NCBI GenBank assembly: GCA_039936115.1
Contig: JBDTIZ010000238.1
Span: forward strand, 1 to 26,581
Direction: 5' to 3'
DNA from: DATIJJ01 sp039936115
GTDB lineage: Bacteria > Pseudomonadota > Gammaproteobacteria > DSM-16500
Length of the DNA stretch: 26,581 bases
The position numbers and the translations under genes were made by a program. A model generated the notes under the pieces. It saw nothing but the letters and a program-made list of their open reading frames with translations. It made no database searches and was not told the origin of the DNA. Position 1 is the stretch's first letter; each line of letters begins with the position of its first letter. Positions 16,510 through 23,974 of the stretch are shown one piece after another.

Positions 16510-16591
16510 GTTTCTTTCGCAAAAAAGATAAAAGAAACGTCATATGCCTCATTTTCAATCATACCTGAATTACAGAAAAAATAAGGCATAT
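16510..16591. repeat. Two inverted repeats between icd and clpS
   Basis: gtttcttt (16510-16517) pairs with aaagaaac (16531-16538). atatgcctcatttt (16542-16555) pairs with aaaataaggcatat (16578-16591) with one mismatch. They follow icd on the minus strand and may act as an attenuating or terminating structure, but a clean T run directly after a stem is missing. The remainder of this 229-bp gap is AT-rich with no ORF. Confidence 0.5.
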
Positions 16592-16604
16592 TTAAATTTT
16601 ACGT

Positions 16605-17864
16605 CTATTTCATGTGATCAATTATTGCTTTACCAAATGCCGAACAGCTCACTAATTGAGCACCTTCCATTTGGCGCGCAAAATCATAGGTAACCGTTTT
16701 AGCGTCGATTGCGCCTTCCATTCCAGAAATAATTAAATCAGCCGCTTCATCCCAACCCATGTGTCGCAACATCATTTCTGCCGATAAAATTAATGAGCCT
16801 GGATTCACTTTATCCTGTCCTGCATACTTAGGTGCCGTACCATGAGTTGCCTCAAACATCGCAACGGTGTCGCTTAAATTGGCACCTGGCGCGATACCAA
16901 TCCCGCCCACCTGTGCAGCCAAGGCATCCGAAATATAGTCACCATTCAGGTTTAATGTCGCAATAACACTGTATTCCGCTGGGCGGATCAAAATTTGTTG
17001 TAAAAACGCATCTGCAATAACATCTTTAATCACAATTTCTTTACCGTTATTGGGATTTTTTAAGACGTGCCAAGGACCGCCATTGAGTGGTGTTGCGCCA
17101 AATTGATCGCGTGCTACTTCATAGCCCCAATCACGAAATGCGCCTTCGGTAAATTTCATGATGTTGCCTTTATGCACTAAGGTCACAGAATCACGATCAT
17201 GATCGATTGCATATTGAATCGCAGCTTTCACCAAACGCGAAGTACCTTCTTTTGAGACTGGTTTTATCCCAATTCCACAATGTTCGGGAAAACGAATCTT
17301 TTTGACTTTCATATCATTTTGCAAAAATTGAATCACTTTTTTGGCTTCAGCACTGTCTGCTAGCCATTCAATGCCTGCATAAATATCTTCAGAATTTTCG
17401 CGAAAAATAACCATATTAGTGAGCCAAGGTTCCTTCAACGGACTAGGAACACCGGTAAAATAACGCACTGGGCGCAAGCAGGTATAGAGATCAAGCTCTT
17501 GTCGCAGAGCAACATTCAAAGAACGAATACCGCCACCGACAGGCGTTGTTAACGGTCCTTTAATGGACACCACAAATTCTTTTAATGCGAGCATTGTTTC
17601 ATTCGGTAACCAGGTATCTTTATCGTAAACAGTGGTCGCTTTTTCGCCGGCATAAATTTCCATCCACTGAATTTTGCGCTTGCCGTGATACGCTTTACTG
17701 ACAGCAGCATCCACTACTTCTTTCATCACGGGCGTAATATCCACACCAATCCCATCACCTTCAATGTACGGAATAATTGGCTGATCGGGTACTTGTAATG
17801 AAAAATCTTTATTGACGGTAATTTTTTGCCCTTGAGATGGGACTTGGATGTGCTGATACGCCAT
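16605..17864 (-). CDS. icd: NADP-dependent isocitrate dehydrogenase
   Basis: This cytoplasmic TCA-cycle enzyme converts isocitrate to 2-oxoglutarate and CO2, making NADPH. The 419-residue protein (E. coli 416) starts MAYQHIQVPSQGQKI. The isocitrate-binding residues Ser115, Asn117 and Arg121 sit in GGIRSLNVALRQ, with Arg131 and Arg155 and the tyrosine of SEDIYAGIEW. In E. coli the corresponding serine is the one phosphorylated by AceK to switch the enzyme off. The nucleotide site lies in LNGDYISDALAAQVGGIG and GTAPKYAGQDKVNPGS. GGGAG lies 10 nt before the ATG. It is transcribed away from the outer-membrane protein gene. In E. coli, icd also lies near mnmA-hflD-purB. Confidence 0.96.
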   Translation of the reverse strand: MAYQHIQVPSQGQKITVNKDFSLQVPDQPIIPYIEGDGIGVDITPVMKEVVDAAVSKAYHGKRKIQWMEIYAGEKATTVYDKDTWLPNETMLALKEFVVSIKGPLTTPVGGGIRSLNVALRQELDLYTCLRPVRYFTGVPSPLKEPWLTNMVIFRENSEDIYAGIEWLADSAEAKKVIQFLQNDMKVKKIRFPEHCGIGIKPVSKEGTSRLVKAAIQYAIDHDRDSVTLVHKGNIMKFTEGAFRDWGYEVARDQFGATPLNGGPWHVLKNPNNGKEIVIKDVIADAFLQQILIRPAEYSVIATLNLNGDYISDALAAQVGGIGIAPGANLSDTVAMFEATHGTAPKYAGQDKVNPGSLILSAEMMLRHMGWDEAADLIISGMEGAIDAKTVTYDFARQMEGAQLVSCSAFGKAIIDHMK

Positions 17865-17900
17865 TGAAACACTACTCCCTAGGTTTTGTGAAAAAAAGCT

Positions 17901-17929
17901 ATGGTAGCAAGGTGATTACCTACCCACAA
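17901..17929 (-). promoter_or_regulatory. Possible icd promoter
   Basis: On the minus strand TTGTGG (17924-17929) precedes TACCAT (17901-17906) by 17 bp, and TGC directly upstream of the -10 makes it extended. The leader would be about 30 nt. Confidence 0.35.
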
Positions 17930-17931
17930 TG

Positions 17932-18010
17932 CAAAAATTTTTGATCAGTTTTTTGACATAAAAACCCTGTCTTTTCAGCTAAATATGATCAAATTTTACA
18001 TACAAGATCA
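17932..18010. promoter_or_regulatory. Palindrome and repeated TGATCA sites between icd and the OMP gene
   Basis: The perfect 12-bp palindrome caaaaatttttg (17932-17943) overlaps a TGATCA (17942-17947). A second TGATCA lies at 17986-17991, 44 bp on, and AGATCA at 18005-18010. The spacing is close to four helical turns, suggesting operators, but chance in AT-rich DNA is possible. Confidence 0.25.
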
Positions 18011-18023
18011 CAAATGATACACT
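17995..18023 (+). promoter_or_regulatory. Probable promoter of the outer-membrane protein gene
   Basis: TTTACA (17995-18000), a 17-bp spacer and TACACT (18018-18023) form a good sigma-70 pair, with TGA directly before the -10 (extended). The start of transcription near 18030 rules out the upstream in-frame start at 18014. Confidence 0.55.
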
Positions 18024-18067
18024 TTCGCTGCATTTTAATTGCATACAAACAAAGAGGAAATCCAAAA

Positions 18068-18721
18068 ATGAAGAAAATTACCAAAATTAGCGCCATCCTT
18101 TTATCATCAATGACCCTAGTGGGTTTAGCTAATGCAGCAGAGCCTGGTGCTTATGCGGGTATTGGACTTGGTGCAAGCAGTCTTAAAACACCTGATAGTT
18201 ATTATTTCAATGTGAGCGGTGCGAATGCATCAAACTCACGCCAACGTGGCGGGCTGGGTGGAAGAATATTTGGAGGTTACAACTTCAATGAATACATGGG
18301 TCTTGAAGCAGGCTTTGCAACCTATGCTAATTCAACCTTCAAAGGCTCCTCAAACGGTTCAAATTCCTCTGTCAAATATGGGTTAAATGCAGCTAGTTTA
18401 GTGGCTAAAGGCTATCTGCCATTCGGTATGACTGGATTTAACGGTTACGCCCTAGGCGGTTTAGCAGAAGTTCAAAACCAGGTACGTTATTCAAATGGTG
18501 GCGTTCCATTGGCTGTGACTGCCGGTTTGAAAAATGGTACGACTAACTATTACAGCATTCGCCCACAATACGGCTTGGGTGTCAGTTATGACATCGATCA
18601 ACATTTGACAACCAATGTTGAATTATCACGTATTCAAGGCAAAGGTAATGTCAAAACCAGTGCATCTGCAATTCCAAACGCAGATATGCTGAGCTTGAAC
18701 TTAGGCTACAATTTCGGTTAA
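18068..18721 (+). CDS. Outer-membrane beta-barrel protein
   Basis: The 217-residue precursor begins with a signal peptide (MKKITKISAILLSSMTLVGLANA, probably cut before AEP). The mature chain alternates polar and hydrophobic residues in about eight strands, starting AYAGIGLGASSL. It includes GGRIFGGYNFNEYMGLEAGF and a late YGLGVSYDIDQHLTTNVEL strand typical of OmpA/OmpW-like small barrels, and ends LSLNLGYNFG. The last residue is Gly, with Phe next to last, slightly unlike the usual terminal Phe of the BAM signal. AGAGGA lies close before the ATG at 18068. The gene has its own promoter and strong terminator, so it is probably an abundant monocistronic surface protein. The exact function (pore, adhesin) cannot be told. 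Confidence 0.85.
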   Translation: MKKITKISAILLSSMTLVGLANAAEPGAYAGIGLGASSLKTPDSYYFNVSGANASNSRQRGGLGGRIFGGYNFNEYMGLEAGFATYANSTFKGSSNGSNSSVKYGLNAASLVAKGYLPFGMTGFNGYALGGLAEVQNQVRYSNGGVPLAVTAGLKNGTTNYYSIRPQYGLGVSYDIDQHLTTNVELSRIQGKGNVKTSASAIPNADMLSLNLGYNFG

Positions 18722-18746
18722 CCATTGTCGCTGACTCGCGTAAAAT
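18718..18746 (+). promoter_or_regulatory. Possible mnmA promoter overlapping the OMP terminator
   Basis: TTAACC (18718-18723) and TAAAAT (18741-18746) are 17 bp apart. Transcription from here would begin near 18753, inside the terminator loop. The new transcript would lack the left stem and so escape termination. Confidence 0.35.
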
Positions 18747-18777
18747 ACCCAGGCTTTTATAACCTGGGTATTTTTTT
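18742..18777 (+). terminator. Rho-independent terminator of the OMP gene
   Basis: aaaatacccagg (18742-18753) and cctgggtatttt (18763-18774) pair over 12 bp around a 9-nt loop, with a T run to 18777. Confidence 0.9.
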
Positions 18778-18780
18778 AAC

Positions 18781-19878
18781 TTGAACACTATCAAACGAAA
18801 ACACATTATCGTCGGCATGTCCGGAGGAGTTGATTCTTCCGTTGCCGCCCTATTGCTAAAAGAACAAGGCCATCATGTCGAAGGCGTGTTCATGAAAAAT
18901 TGGGAAGAAGACGATACCGATACATTCTGTCCCGCTAGTGTAGACATGGAAGATGCGCAAGCTGTTTGTGATAAATTGCAGATTGAATTACATCGTGTCA
19001 ATTTCGCTGCTGAGTATTGGGAGCGTGTATTTACTGATTTTCTGACTGAATATAAAGCGGGTCGCACCCCTAATCCGGATATTCTGTGCAACAAAGAAAT
19101 TAAATTTAAAGCATTCCTGAATTATGCACGTCAACGTGGCGCGGATTTTATAGCAACGGGTCATTATGTACGCTGCCATTCAGAAAACAATCAGTTTCAG
19201 TTACTCAAAGGTTTGGATCCGCAAAAAGATCAAAGCTATTTCTTATATACATTGACGCAAGAGCAACTTGCACACAGTTTATTTCCGGTGGGCGAATTAA
19301 AAAAACAAACTGTACGAGAAATTGCAGATCGCGCCGGTTTCAAAAATCACGCCAAAAAAGATAGCACAGGCATTTGTTTTATTGGTGAACGTAAATTCAA
19401 AACATTTTTAAGTGAATATTTAACACCAAAACCTGGGAATATTGAAACTAGCAATGGCGTCGTCATTGGCCAACACGATGGACTGATGTTTTATACCTTA
19501 GGACAAAGACAAGGTTTAAAAATCGGTGGCTTAAAAAACGCTAATGAAGAACCCTGGTATGTTGTCGCCAAAAACCAGGAACGCAATGTTCTCTTGGTAG
19601 CGCAAGGCCAAGATAACCCAGAGCTTTATGCCAGTTCATTAATCGCAATGGATATACACTGGATTGATGAGGTTAAGATGGAATTTCCACAATCACTCAC
19701 TGCCAAAACCCGCTACCGCCAAGCAGATCAAGCCTGTATTATTCATAAAGTGGATGAAAAACAGGTTAAGATAGACTTTACAGAGCCACAACGCGCGATT
19801 ACACCGGGTCAATCGGTTGTGTTTTATCAGGGTGAGCGGTGTCTCGGGGGCGGGATTATTGTGGAGGCGTTGGATTAG
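18781..19878 (+). CDS. mnmA: tRNA-specific 2-thiouridylase MnmA
   Basis: MnmA uses ATP and sulfur relayed from IscS/Tus to make 2-thiouridine at position 34 of tRNAs for Glu, Gln and Lys. The 365-residue protein (E. coli 368) has the PP-loop GMSGGVDSS (12-20). The two catalytic cysteines are Cys103 in NPDILCNKEIKF and Cys199 in DSTGICFIGERKF, and RTPNPD precedes the first. The start is TTG at 18781: an in-frame TAA lies at 18760-18762 and the next ATG is inside the PP-loop, so no ATG fits. No Shine-Dalgarno sequence is present, and only 3 nt separate the start from the preceding terminator. It heads the mnmA-hflD-purB block also seen in E. coli. Confidence 0.94.
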   Translation: MNTIKRKHIIVGMSGGVDSSVAALLLKEQGHHVEGVFMKNWEEDDTDTFCPASVDMEDAQAVCDKLQIELHRVNFAAEYWERVFTDFLTEYKAGRTPNPDILCNKEIKFKAFLNYARQRGADFIATGHYVRCHSENNQFQLLKGLDPQKDQSYFLYTLTQEQLAHSLFPVGELKKQTVREIADRAGFKNHAKKDSTGICFIGERKFKTFLSEYLTPKPGNIETSNGVVIGQHDGLMFYTLGQRQGLKIGGLKNANEEPWYVVAKNQERNVLLVAQGQDNPELYASSLIAMDIHWIDEVKMEFPQSLTAKTRYRQADQACIIHKVDEKQVKIDFTEPQRAITPGQSVVFYQGERCLGGGIIVEALD

Positions 19879-19891
19879 TGTTGGTACCGCA

Positions 19892-19976
19892 TTTGTAGGA
19901 CGAACCTATGTGTTCGCCCTGCCAAACTTCGAGCTAATGCCGCTGGGCGAACACATAGGTTCGCCCCTACAAAAGC
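19892..19976. repeat. Repeat B, complete copy between mnmA and hflD
   Basis: The left arm (19892-19919, missing two G) and right arm (19945-19976) are inverted copies of each other. They match the 12315-12416 copy, including cgctgggcgaacac at the inner edge of the right arm; the loop is shorter (25 versus 38 nt). It interrupts the mnmA-hflD spacer. Confidence 0.85.
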
Positions 19977-20000
19977 ATCCTGAACAGCAATTCATTTAAC

Positions 20001-20004
20001 GGAG
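20001..20004 (+). promoter_or_regulatory. Ribosome binding site fixing the hflD TTG start
   Basis: GGAG lies 7 nt before the TTG at 20012. Confidence 0.55.
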
Positions 20005-20011
20005 TAAACCT

Positions 20012-20647
20012 TTGCAAGACAAGCTTTACAAAACAACTATCGCCCTCGCAGGCATTGTCCAAGCAGTCAGTTTAGTCAGAGCACTTGCACAAACTGGCAA
20101 ATTGGATGAGGAAGCTTATCAAGTTAGTATTTACAGTATTTTTCAAACCGATCCAAAAGACTTGAGCGAAATATACAATGGAATATCAGGGATCAAATAC
20201 GGCTTAGAACAATTAATCCAAATTTTTGATCCGGCCATCACGCCGATACAATCACGCTATATGTTATCGATTATGCGTCTACAAAAAAAAATTACCCTCT
20301 CACCAAAAATGTTAGACTCACTCACACAACGTATCGCGACAGCAAAAAAACAAGTCAGTTATTTTTCGCTCTTGCATCCCACTGTCATCTCTAATCTTGC
20401 GGATATTTACCTTAGCACTATCAGTCAATTTAAATTTCGCATTATTATTTGGGGCAGTAAACGCATCTTAAGTGCACCAGAAAATATGGAGAAAATCCGT
20501 GCTTTATTATTAGCGGGTGTTCGCTCCTCGGTACTATGGCGACAGATGGGCGGCTCTCGATTACAATTACTTTTTTTTCGGGCAAAAATTAAAGCGACAG
20601 CCGAACAAATTTTAGCAGAAATAGCAAAACAAAATATTAATTCTTAA
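20012..20647 (+). CDS. hflD: High-frequency lysogenization protein HflD homologue
   Basis: HflD is a mostly helical, membrane-associated protein. In E. coli it binds the lambda CII activator; its native cellular role is unclear. The 211-residue protein (E. coli 213) starts with the family pattern TIALAGIVQAVSLVRALAQTG, then GLEQL and a long helical stretch, and a C-terminal GVRSSVLWRQMGGSRLQLLFFR that is highly typical of HflD. The TTG start at 20012 is backed by GGAG and by the position of the conserved N-terminus; no ATG lies upstream in frame near it. Its TAA overlaps the ribosome binding site of purB, so the two genes are coupled, as in the conserved mnmA-hflD-purB arrangement. Confidence 0.92.
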   Translation: MQDKLYKTTIALAGIVQAVSLVRALAQTGKLDEEAYQVSIYSIFQTDPKDLSEIYNGISGIKYGLEQLIQIFDPAITPIQSRYMLSIMRLQKKITLSPKMLDSLTQRIATAKKQVSYFSLLHPTVISNLADIYLSTISQFKFRIIIWGSKRILSAPENMEKIRALLLAGVRSSVLWRQMGGSRLQLLFFRAKIKATAEQILAEIAKQNINS

Positions 20648-20656
20648 GGAACCGTT

Positions 20657-22024
20657 ATGGATCTCGCAGCACTCATGGCAATTTCACCCCTTGAAGGTAG
20701 GTATGCCGAAAAATTAAATGCATTACGCCCTATCTTTAGTGAATTTGGTTTAATTAAATTTCGTGTCCAAATCGAAATTCGCTGGTTACAAATGTTGACA
20801 GAACACGGCAAGTTGCCAGAGCTTCCCCCCCTAAGCAAACAAACCAATATATTACTGAATTCAATCGTTGATAATTTTTCTGTAGAAGACGCCATACGCA
20901 TTAAGCAAATTGAATCTAGCACCAACCATGACGTTAAGTCGGTAGAATATTTTCTGAAAGAAAAATTCGAATCTCATCCAGAACTCGCCAAGGTAAGCGA
21001 ATTTATTCATTTTGGTTGCACATCTGAAGATATTAATAACCTAGCCTACGGTCTTATGTTGCATACAGCACGTCAGCAAATTATTTTGCCACATCTCGAT
21101 GCGCTCTTAGTGACGCTAAAAACCATGGCGCATGAGTATGCCGCACAACCTATGCTATCGCGCACGCATGGACAATCCGCAACACCGACAACAGTTGGTA
21201 AAGAAATGGCGAACGTTGTCGCTAGATTGCAACGTCAAATGCAGCAATTAGTTGCGACACCGATTTTCGGTAAATTAAATGGGGCGACAGGAAATTATAA
21301 TGCTTTTGTTTCCGCCTACCCATCGATTGATTGGCCAACACTTAGCAAAGAATTTATCACGCAACTTGGTTTACAATTTAATCCTTACACCACACAAATT
21401 GAACCGCATGATTATCTTGCTGAATTTTTTAATATTCTGACACGTATTAACACCATCTTGATCGATTTTAATCGCGATATGTGGGGTTATATTTCATTAA
21501 ATTATTTCCATTTAAAAACACTAAAACACGAGGTTGGCTCGTCAACCATGCCGCATAAAGTGAATCCCATCGATTTTGAAAATGCAGAAGGAAATTTGGG
21601 GCTTGCGAGTGCTTTACTAGAACATATGGCGATGAAACTACCGATTTCTCGCTGGCAACGTGACTTATCAGATTCAACTGTATTGCGTAACATGGGAGTG
21701 GCGCTCGCGCATGCGGTTCTAGCTTATCAATCAACGAACCGAGGATTAAGTAAAGTAAGTCCTAATCCTGATGTATTAAACCAAGATCTGGATCAACACT
21801 GGGAAATTTTGGCAGAACCTATTCAAACAGTCATGCGAAGATTTGGTATCGAACAACCGTACGAAAAATTAAAAAATTTCACTCGTGGTGAAAAAATTAC
21901 TAAACAAATACTTCATCAATTCATTGCGGAATTAGCGTTGCCGAAAGAGGTTAAACAACAGTTATTGGAATTAACCCCTGGGAATTATGTAGGGTATGCG
22001 GAAGAGTTGGCGAAGCAGATTTAA
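20657..22024 (+). CDS. purB: Adenylosuccinate lyase
   Basis: PurB catalyses two steps of purine synthesis: SAICAR to AICAR plus fumarate, and adenylosuccinate to AMP plus fumarate. The 455-residue protein (E. coli 456) shows the fumarase/aspartase superfamily pattern. HFGCTSEDINNLAYGL lies in the first part, SRTHGQSATPTTVGKE in the second, and GSSTMPHKVNPIDFENAEGN from Gly294 carries the flexible catalytic-serine loop (Ser295/Ser296). AAGGA (20646-20650) lies 6 nt before the ATG and overlaps the hflD stop. A repeat hairpin follows downstream. Confidence 0.96.
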   Translation: MDLAALMAISPLEGRYAEKLNALRPIFSEFGLIKFRVQIEIRWLQMLTEHGKLPELPPLSKQTNILLNSIVDNFSVEDAIRIKQIESSTNHDVKSVEYFLKEKFESHPELAKVSEFIHFGCTSEDINNLAYGLMLHTARQQIILPHLDALLVTLKTMAHEYAAQPMLSRTHGQSATPTTVGKEMANVVARLQRQMQQLVATPIFGKLNGATGNYNAFVSAYPSIDWPTLSKEFITQLGLQFNPYTTQIEPHDYLAEFFNILTRINTILIDFNRDMWGYISLNYFHLKTLKHEVGSSTMPHKVNPIDFENAEGNLGLASALLEHMAMKLPISRWQRDLSDSTVLRNMGVALAHAVLAYQSTNRGLSKVSPNPDVLNQDLDQHWEILAEPIQTVMRRFGIEQPYEKLKNFTRGEKITKQILHQFIAELALPKEVKQQLLELTPGNYVGYAEELAKQI

Positions 22025-22038
22025 TGAAACGCTCTCAC

Positions 22039-22100
22039 CTGTCATTCCCGCGAAGGCGGGAACCCATCCAGATAGATTCCCGCCTTCGCGAGAATGACAG
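22039..22100. repeat. Long hairpin repeat after purB
   Basis: Arms 22039-22061 (starts ctgtcattcccgcgaaggcg) and 22078-22100 pair over 23 bp with one mismatch around a 16-nt loop. The tgtcattcccgcgaaggcggga motif is a widespread dispersed bacterial repeat, as I recall. No T run follows, so it is not a classic terminator, though it may stabilise or end the purB transcript. Confidence 0.75.
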
Positions 22101-22146
22101 ATGAATTTAAACAGATGCAAACACCATAAGGAAATAAAACCACCAC

Positions 22147-23385
22147 ATGAACCCCTACCCATTATTTGACACACTAGAAAATTTAACCGACACATCAGCC
22201 AATCTAGCGGAGCATTTAACATCGCTAGGCATACCCGGTATCGAACATGAATACAGACTCTGCATAGAATTTTTAAAAAGTTACGCCAGATCACCGGATA
22301 CTTTCACTGCTTATCGCCGTGAAATCGAGCGACTCTTACAATGGGCGTGGTTAGTTTGTAAAAAACCACTTAAAGAAATTTCACGTAACGAAATTCGCGA
22401 TTATCTACAATTCGTCAATTCACCGCCAAAATCCTGGATCGGCACTAAAACAGTTAGCCGTTATATTATTAATGATGTAGGTCTGCGACAACCAAACCCC
22501 GCATGGCGGCCATTTGTGATTAAGATTAGCAAAAATGCTAGACGTCTTGGCAAACTCCCTTCGAAATCAGCTTACCAGCTTAGCAATAAATCCATAGAAG
22601 CGATTTTTGCCTCGTTGAGTTCTCTTTTCACTTTTTTGTGCCAGGAAAGTTATTTAGACATTAATCCCATTAGTCTTATCCGACAAAAAAAAGGTTACAT
22701 ACAACGGCAGCAAGTGCGAAAAGTCACCCGCAAATTAAGTAGGCTACAATGGCAACATGTCATTAACGAAGCTGAAAAAATGGCAGACGAAAATCCAGTC
22801 TACATGCGCACTTATTTCTTAATGTCGGCGTTTTATTTATTAGGTGTGCGTATTTCAGAATTGGCCTATGGCCCTGAACGCATGGCAACCATGGGAAATT
22901 TTGCACCGGATAAACAAGGTCTCTGGTGGTATACCACTATCGGCAAAGGCAACAAAATACGAGATATCGCAGTCCCAGATGAGTTACTCGTCAGCCTCAA
23001 ACGTTATCGTGAATCTCTCAATCTTTCGCCATTACCTGGCCGCGAAGAACCTACGCCTTTATTTCCCAAATTAAGAGGCAAAGAGGGTCTTGGTACACGA
23101 CAAATTCGCAATATTGTACAAAGTGTTTTTGATCGTGCTATTTTGGAGTTACACAAAAAAAACAAAACCGATGAAGCCGAAGATTTAGCAACAGCCACGG
23201 TACATTGGTTGCGGCACACAGCGATTTCAAGTGAAATTGAGTATCGACCACGTGAACATATTCGTGATGATGTAGGACATGAAAACGCATCCACTATGGA
23301 TAAATACATAGATATCGATCGAGAAGCGCGTCATCGCTCGGCACAAAACAAGCAATTAAATCCTGATATTGAAGAATCAACTTAA
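22147..23385 (+). CDS. Tyrosine-type site-specific recombinase/integrase
   Basis: Tyrosine recombinases cut and rejoin DNA through a covalent 3'-phosphotyrosine. The 412-residue protein has a helical N-terminal SAM-like core-binding half (about 35-180). Its C-terminal catalytic domain carries every expected residue: Arg235 (GVRISELAYGP), Lys267 (IGKGNKIRDIAVP), His353 and Arg356 (VHWLRHT), His378 (DDVGHEN) and Tyr387 (MDKYIDID). It should be active. AAGGA at 22128-22132 is 14 nt before the ATG, so initiation may be weak. It is longer than XerC/D (about 300). I see no tRNA, excisionase, phage cargo or flanking direct repeat, so it is either a solitary remnant or a resident recombinase. A DUF2845-like gene follows by 15 nt and is probably co-transcribed. 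Confidence 0.9.
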   Translation: MNPYPLFDTLENLTDTSANLAEHLTSLGIPGIEHEYRLCIEFLKSYARSPDTFTAYRREIERLLQWAWLVCKKPLKEISRNEIRDYLQFVNSPPKSWIGTKTVSRYIINDVGLRQPNPAWRPFVIKISKNARRLGKLPSKSAYQLSNKSIEAIFASLSSLFTFLCQESYLDINPISLIRQKKGYIQRQQVRKVTRKLSRLQWQHVINEAEKMADENPVYMRTYFLMSAFYLLGVRISELAYGPERMATMGNFAPDKQGLWWYTTIGKGNKIRDIAVPDELLVSLKRYRESLNLSPLPGREEPTPLFPKLRGKEGLGTRQIRNIVQSVFDRAILELHKKNKTDEAEDLATATVHWLRHTAISSEIEYRPREHIRDDVGHENASTMDKYIDIDREARHRSAQNKQLNPDIEEST

Positions 23386-23400
23386 CTTTAGGAGGAACTG

Positions 23401-23928
23401 ATGTTTAAAAAAATCTTAGTTATCACATTGATGGGATTTTCAACTTCGGCATTTGCATTATTTTGTCCGAACAATTTTAATCAAATTAATATTGGCGATA
23501 CGATAGAGCAGATAAACCTTCAATGCGGCAAACCTGATTTTCAGAAAACAGAAAAAGTTGAAGAGGATAATGGTCCGCAAGAATGGAATTTTTATGTGAA
23601 CCCATCGGCAAATCCCGGCTACAAAGCACCCACTTCGACGTATGGCCAGCAAGCATCGTTACAAATGACTGTTGCAATGAATGAGGGGAAAGTCGTTAAT
23701 ATCACTGTGAATGGGATGAGTTTAGCAAGTACAACTATTTGCGGCGGCAGTGTCACAGTGGGTGATGCTAAGACTAAAGTTAAAAAAGCTTGCGGCACAC
23801 CTAAGTTTGTTAATAAAAGTTCAGTGGGTAACGATGCACCGGCAGTTAAAAAAACGACTTACAAATACAACAGCACACCACCTATTGAGTTGATTTTTGA
23901 AGATGGGAAATTGACAGAGCGGCAGTAA
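23401..23928 (+). CDS. Secreted DUF2845-like protein with tandem repeat
   Basis: The 175-residue precursor starts with a signal peptide (MFKKILVITLMGFSTSAFA) and is probably periplasmic. Two copies of a short module are visible: INIGDTIEQINLQCGKPDF and VTVGDAKTKVKKACGTPKF, each followed by strand-forming residues. The G(D/T)xxxxVxxxCGxP pattern recalls DUF2845 and the BamE/SmpA-OmlA fold, which is inference. At least four cysteines (one near the mature start, ICGG, and the two CG motifs) could form disulfides. AGGAGG lies 5 nt before the ATG, a very strong site, and the gene follows the recombinase by 15 nt. Function unknown. Confidence 0.75.
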   Translation: MFKKILVITLMGFSTSAFALFCPNNFNQINIGDTIEQINLQCGKPDFQKTEKVEEDNGPQEWNFYVNPSANPGYKAPTSTYGQQASLQMTVAMNEGKVVNITVNGMSLASTTICGGSVTVGDAKTKVKKACGTPKFVNKSSVGNDAPAVKKTTYKYNSTPPIELIFEDGKLTERQ

Positions 23929-23933
23929 GGAAT

Positions 23934-23969
23934 TTGTAGAGGCGAATTCAAATAGGTTCGCCTCTACAA
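23934..23969. terminator. Compact repeat-B hairpin, probable bidirectional terminator
   Basis: ttgtagaggcgaa (23934-23946) and ttcgcctctacaa (23957-23969) pair perfectly over 13 bp around a 10-nt loop. It looks like repeat B with one arm lost. It lies between convergent genes that stop at 23928 and 23975. A weak T run (gagtttt) follows on the plus strand. Confidence 0.55.
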
Positions 23970-23974
23970 GAGTT

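Noticed and set aside
18014..18067. Longer N-terminus for the outer-membrane protein
   Set aside because: A signal peptide begins exactly at the ATG at 18068 behind AGAGGA, and the predicted promoter lies at or after the upstream start.
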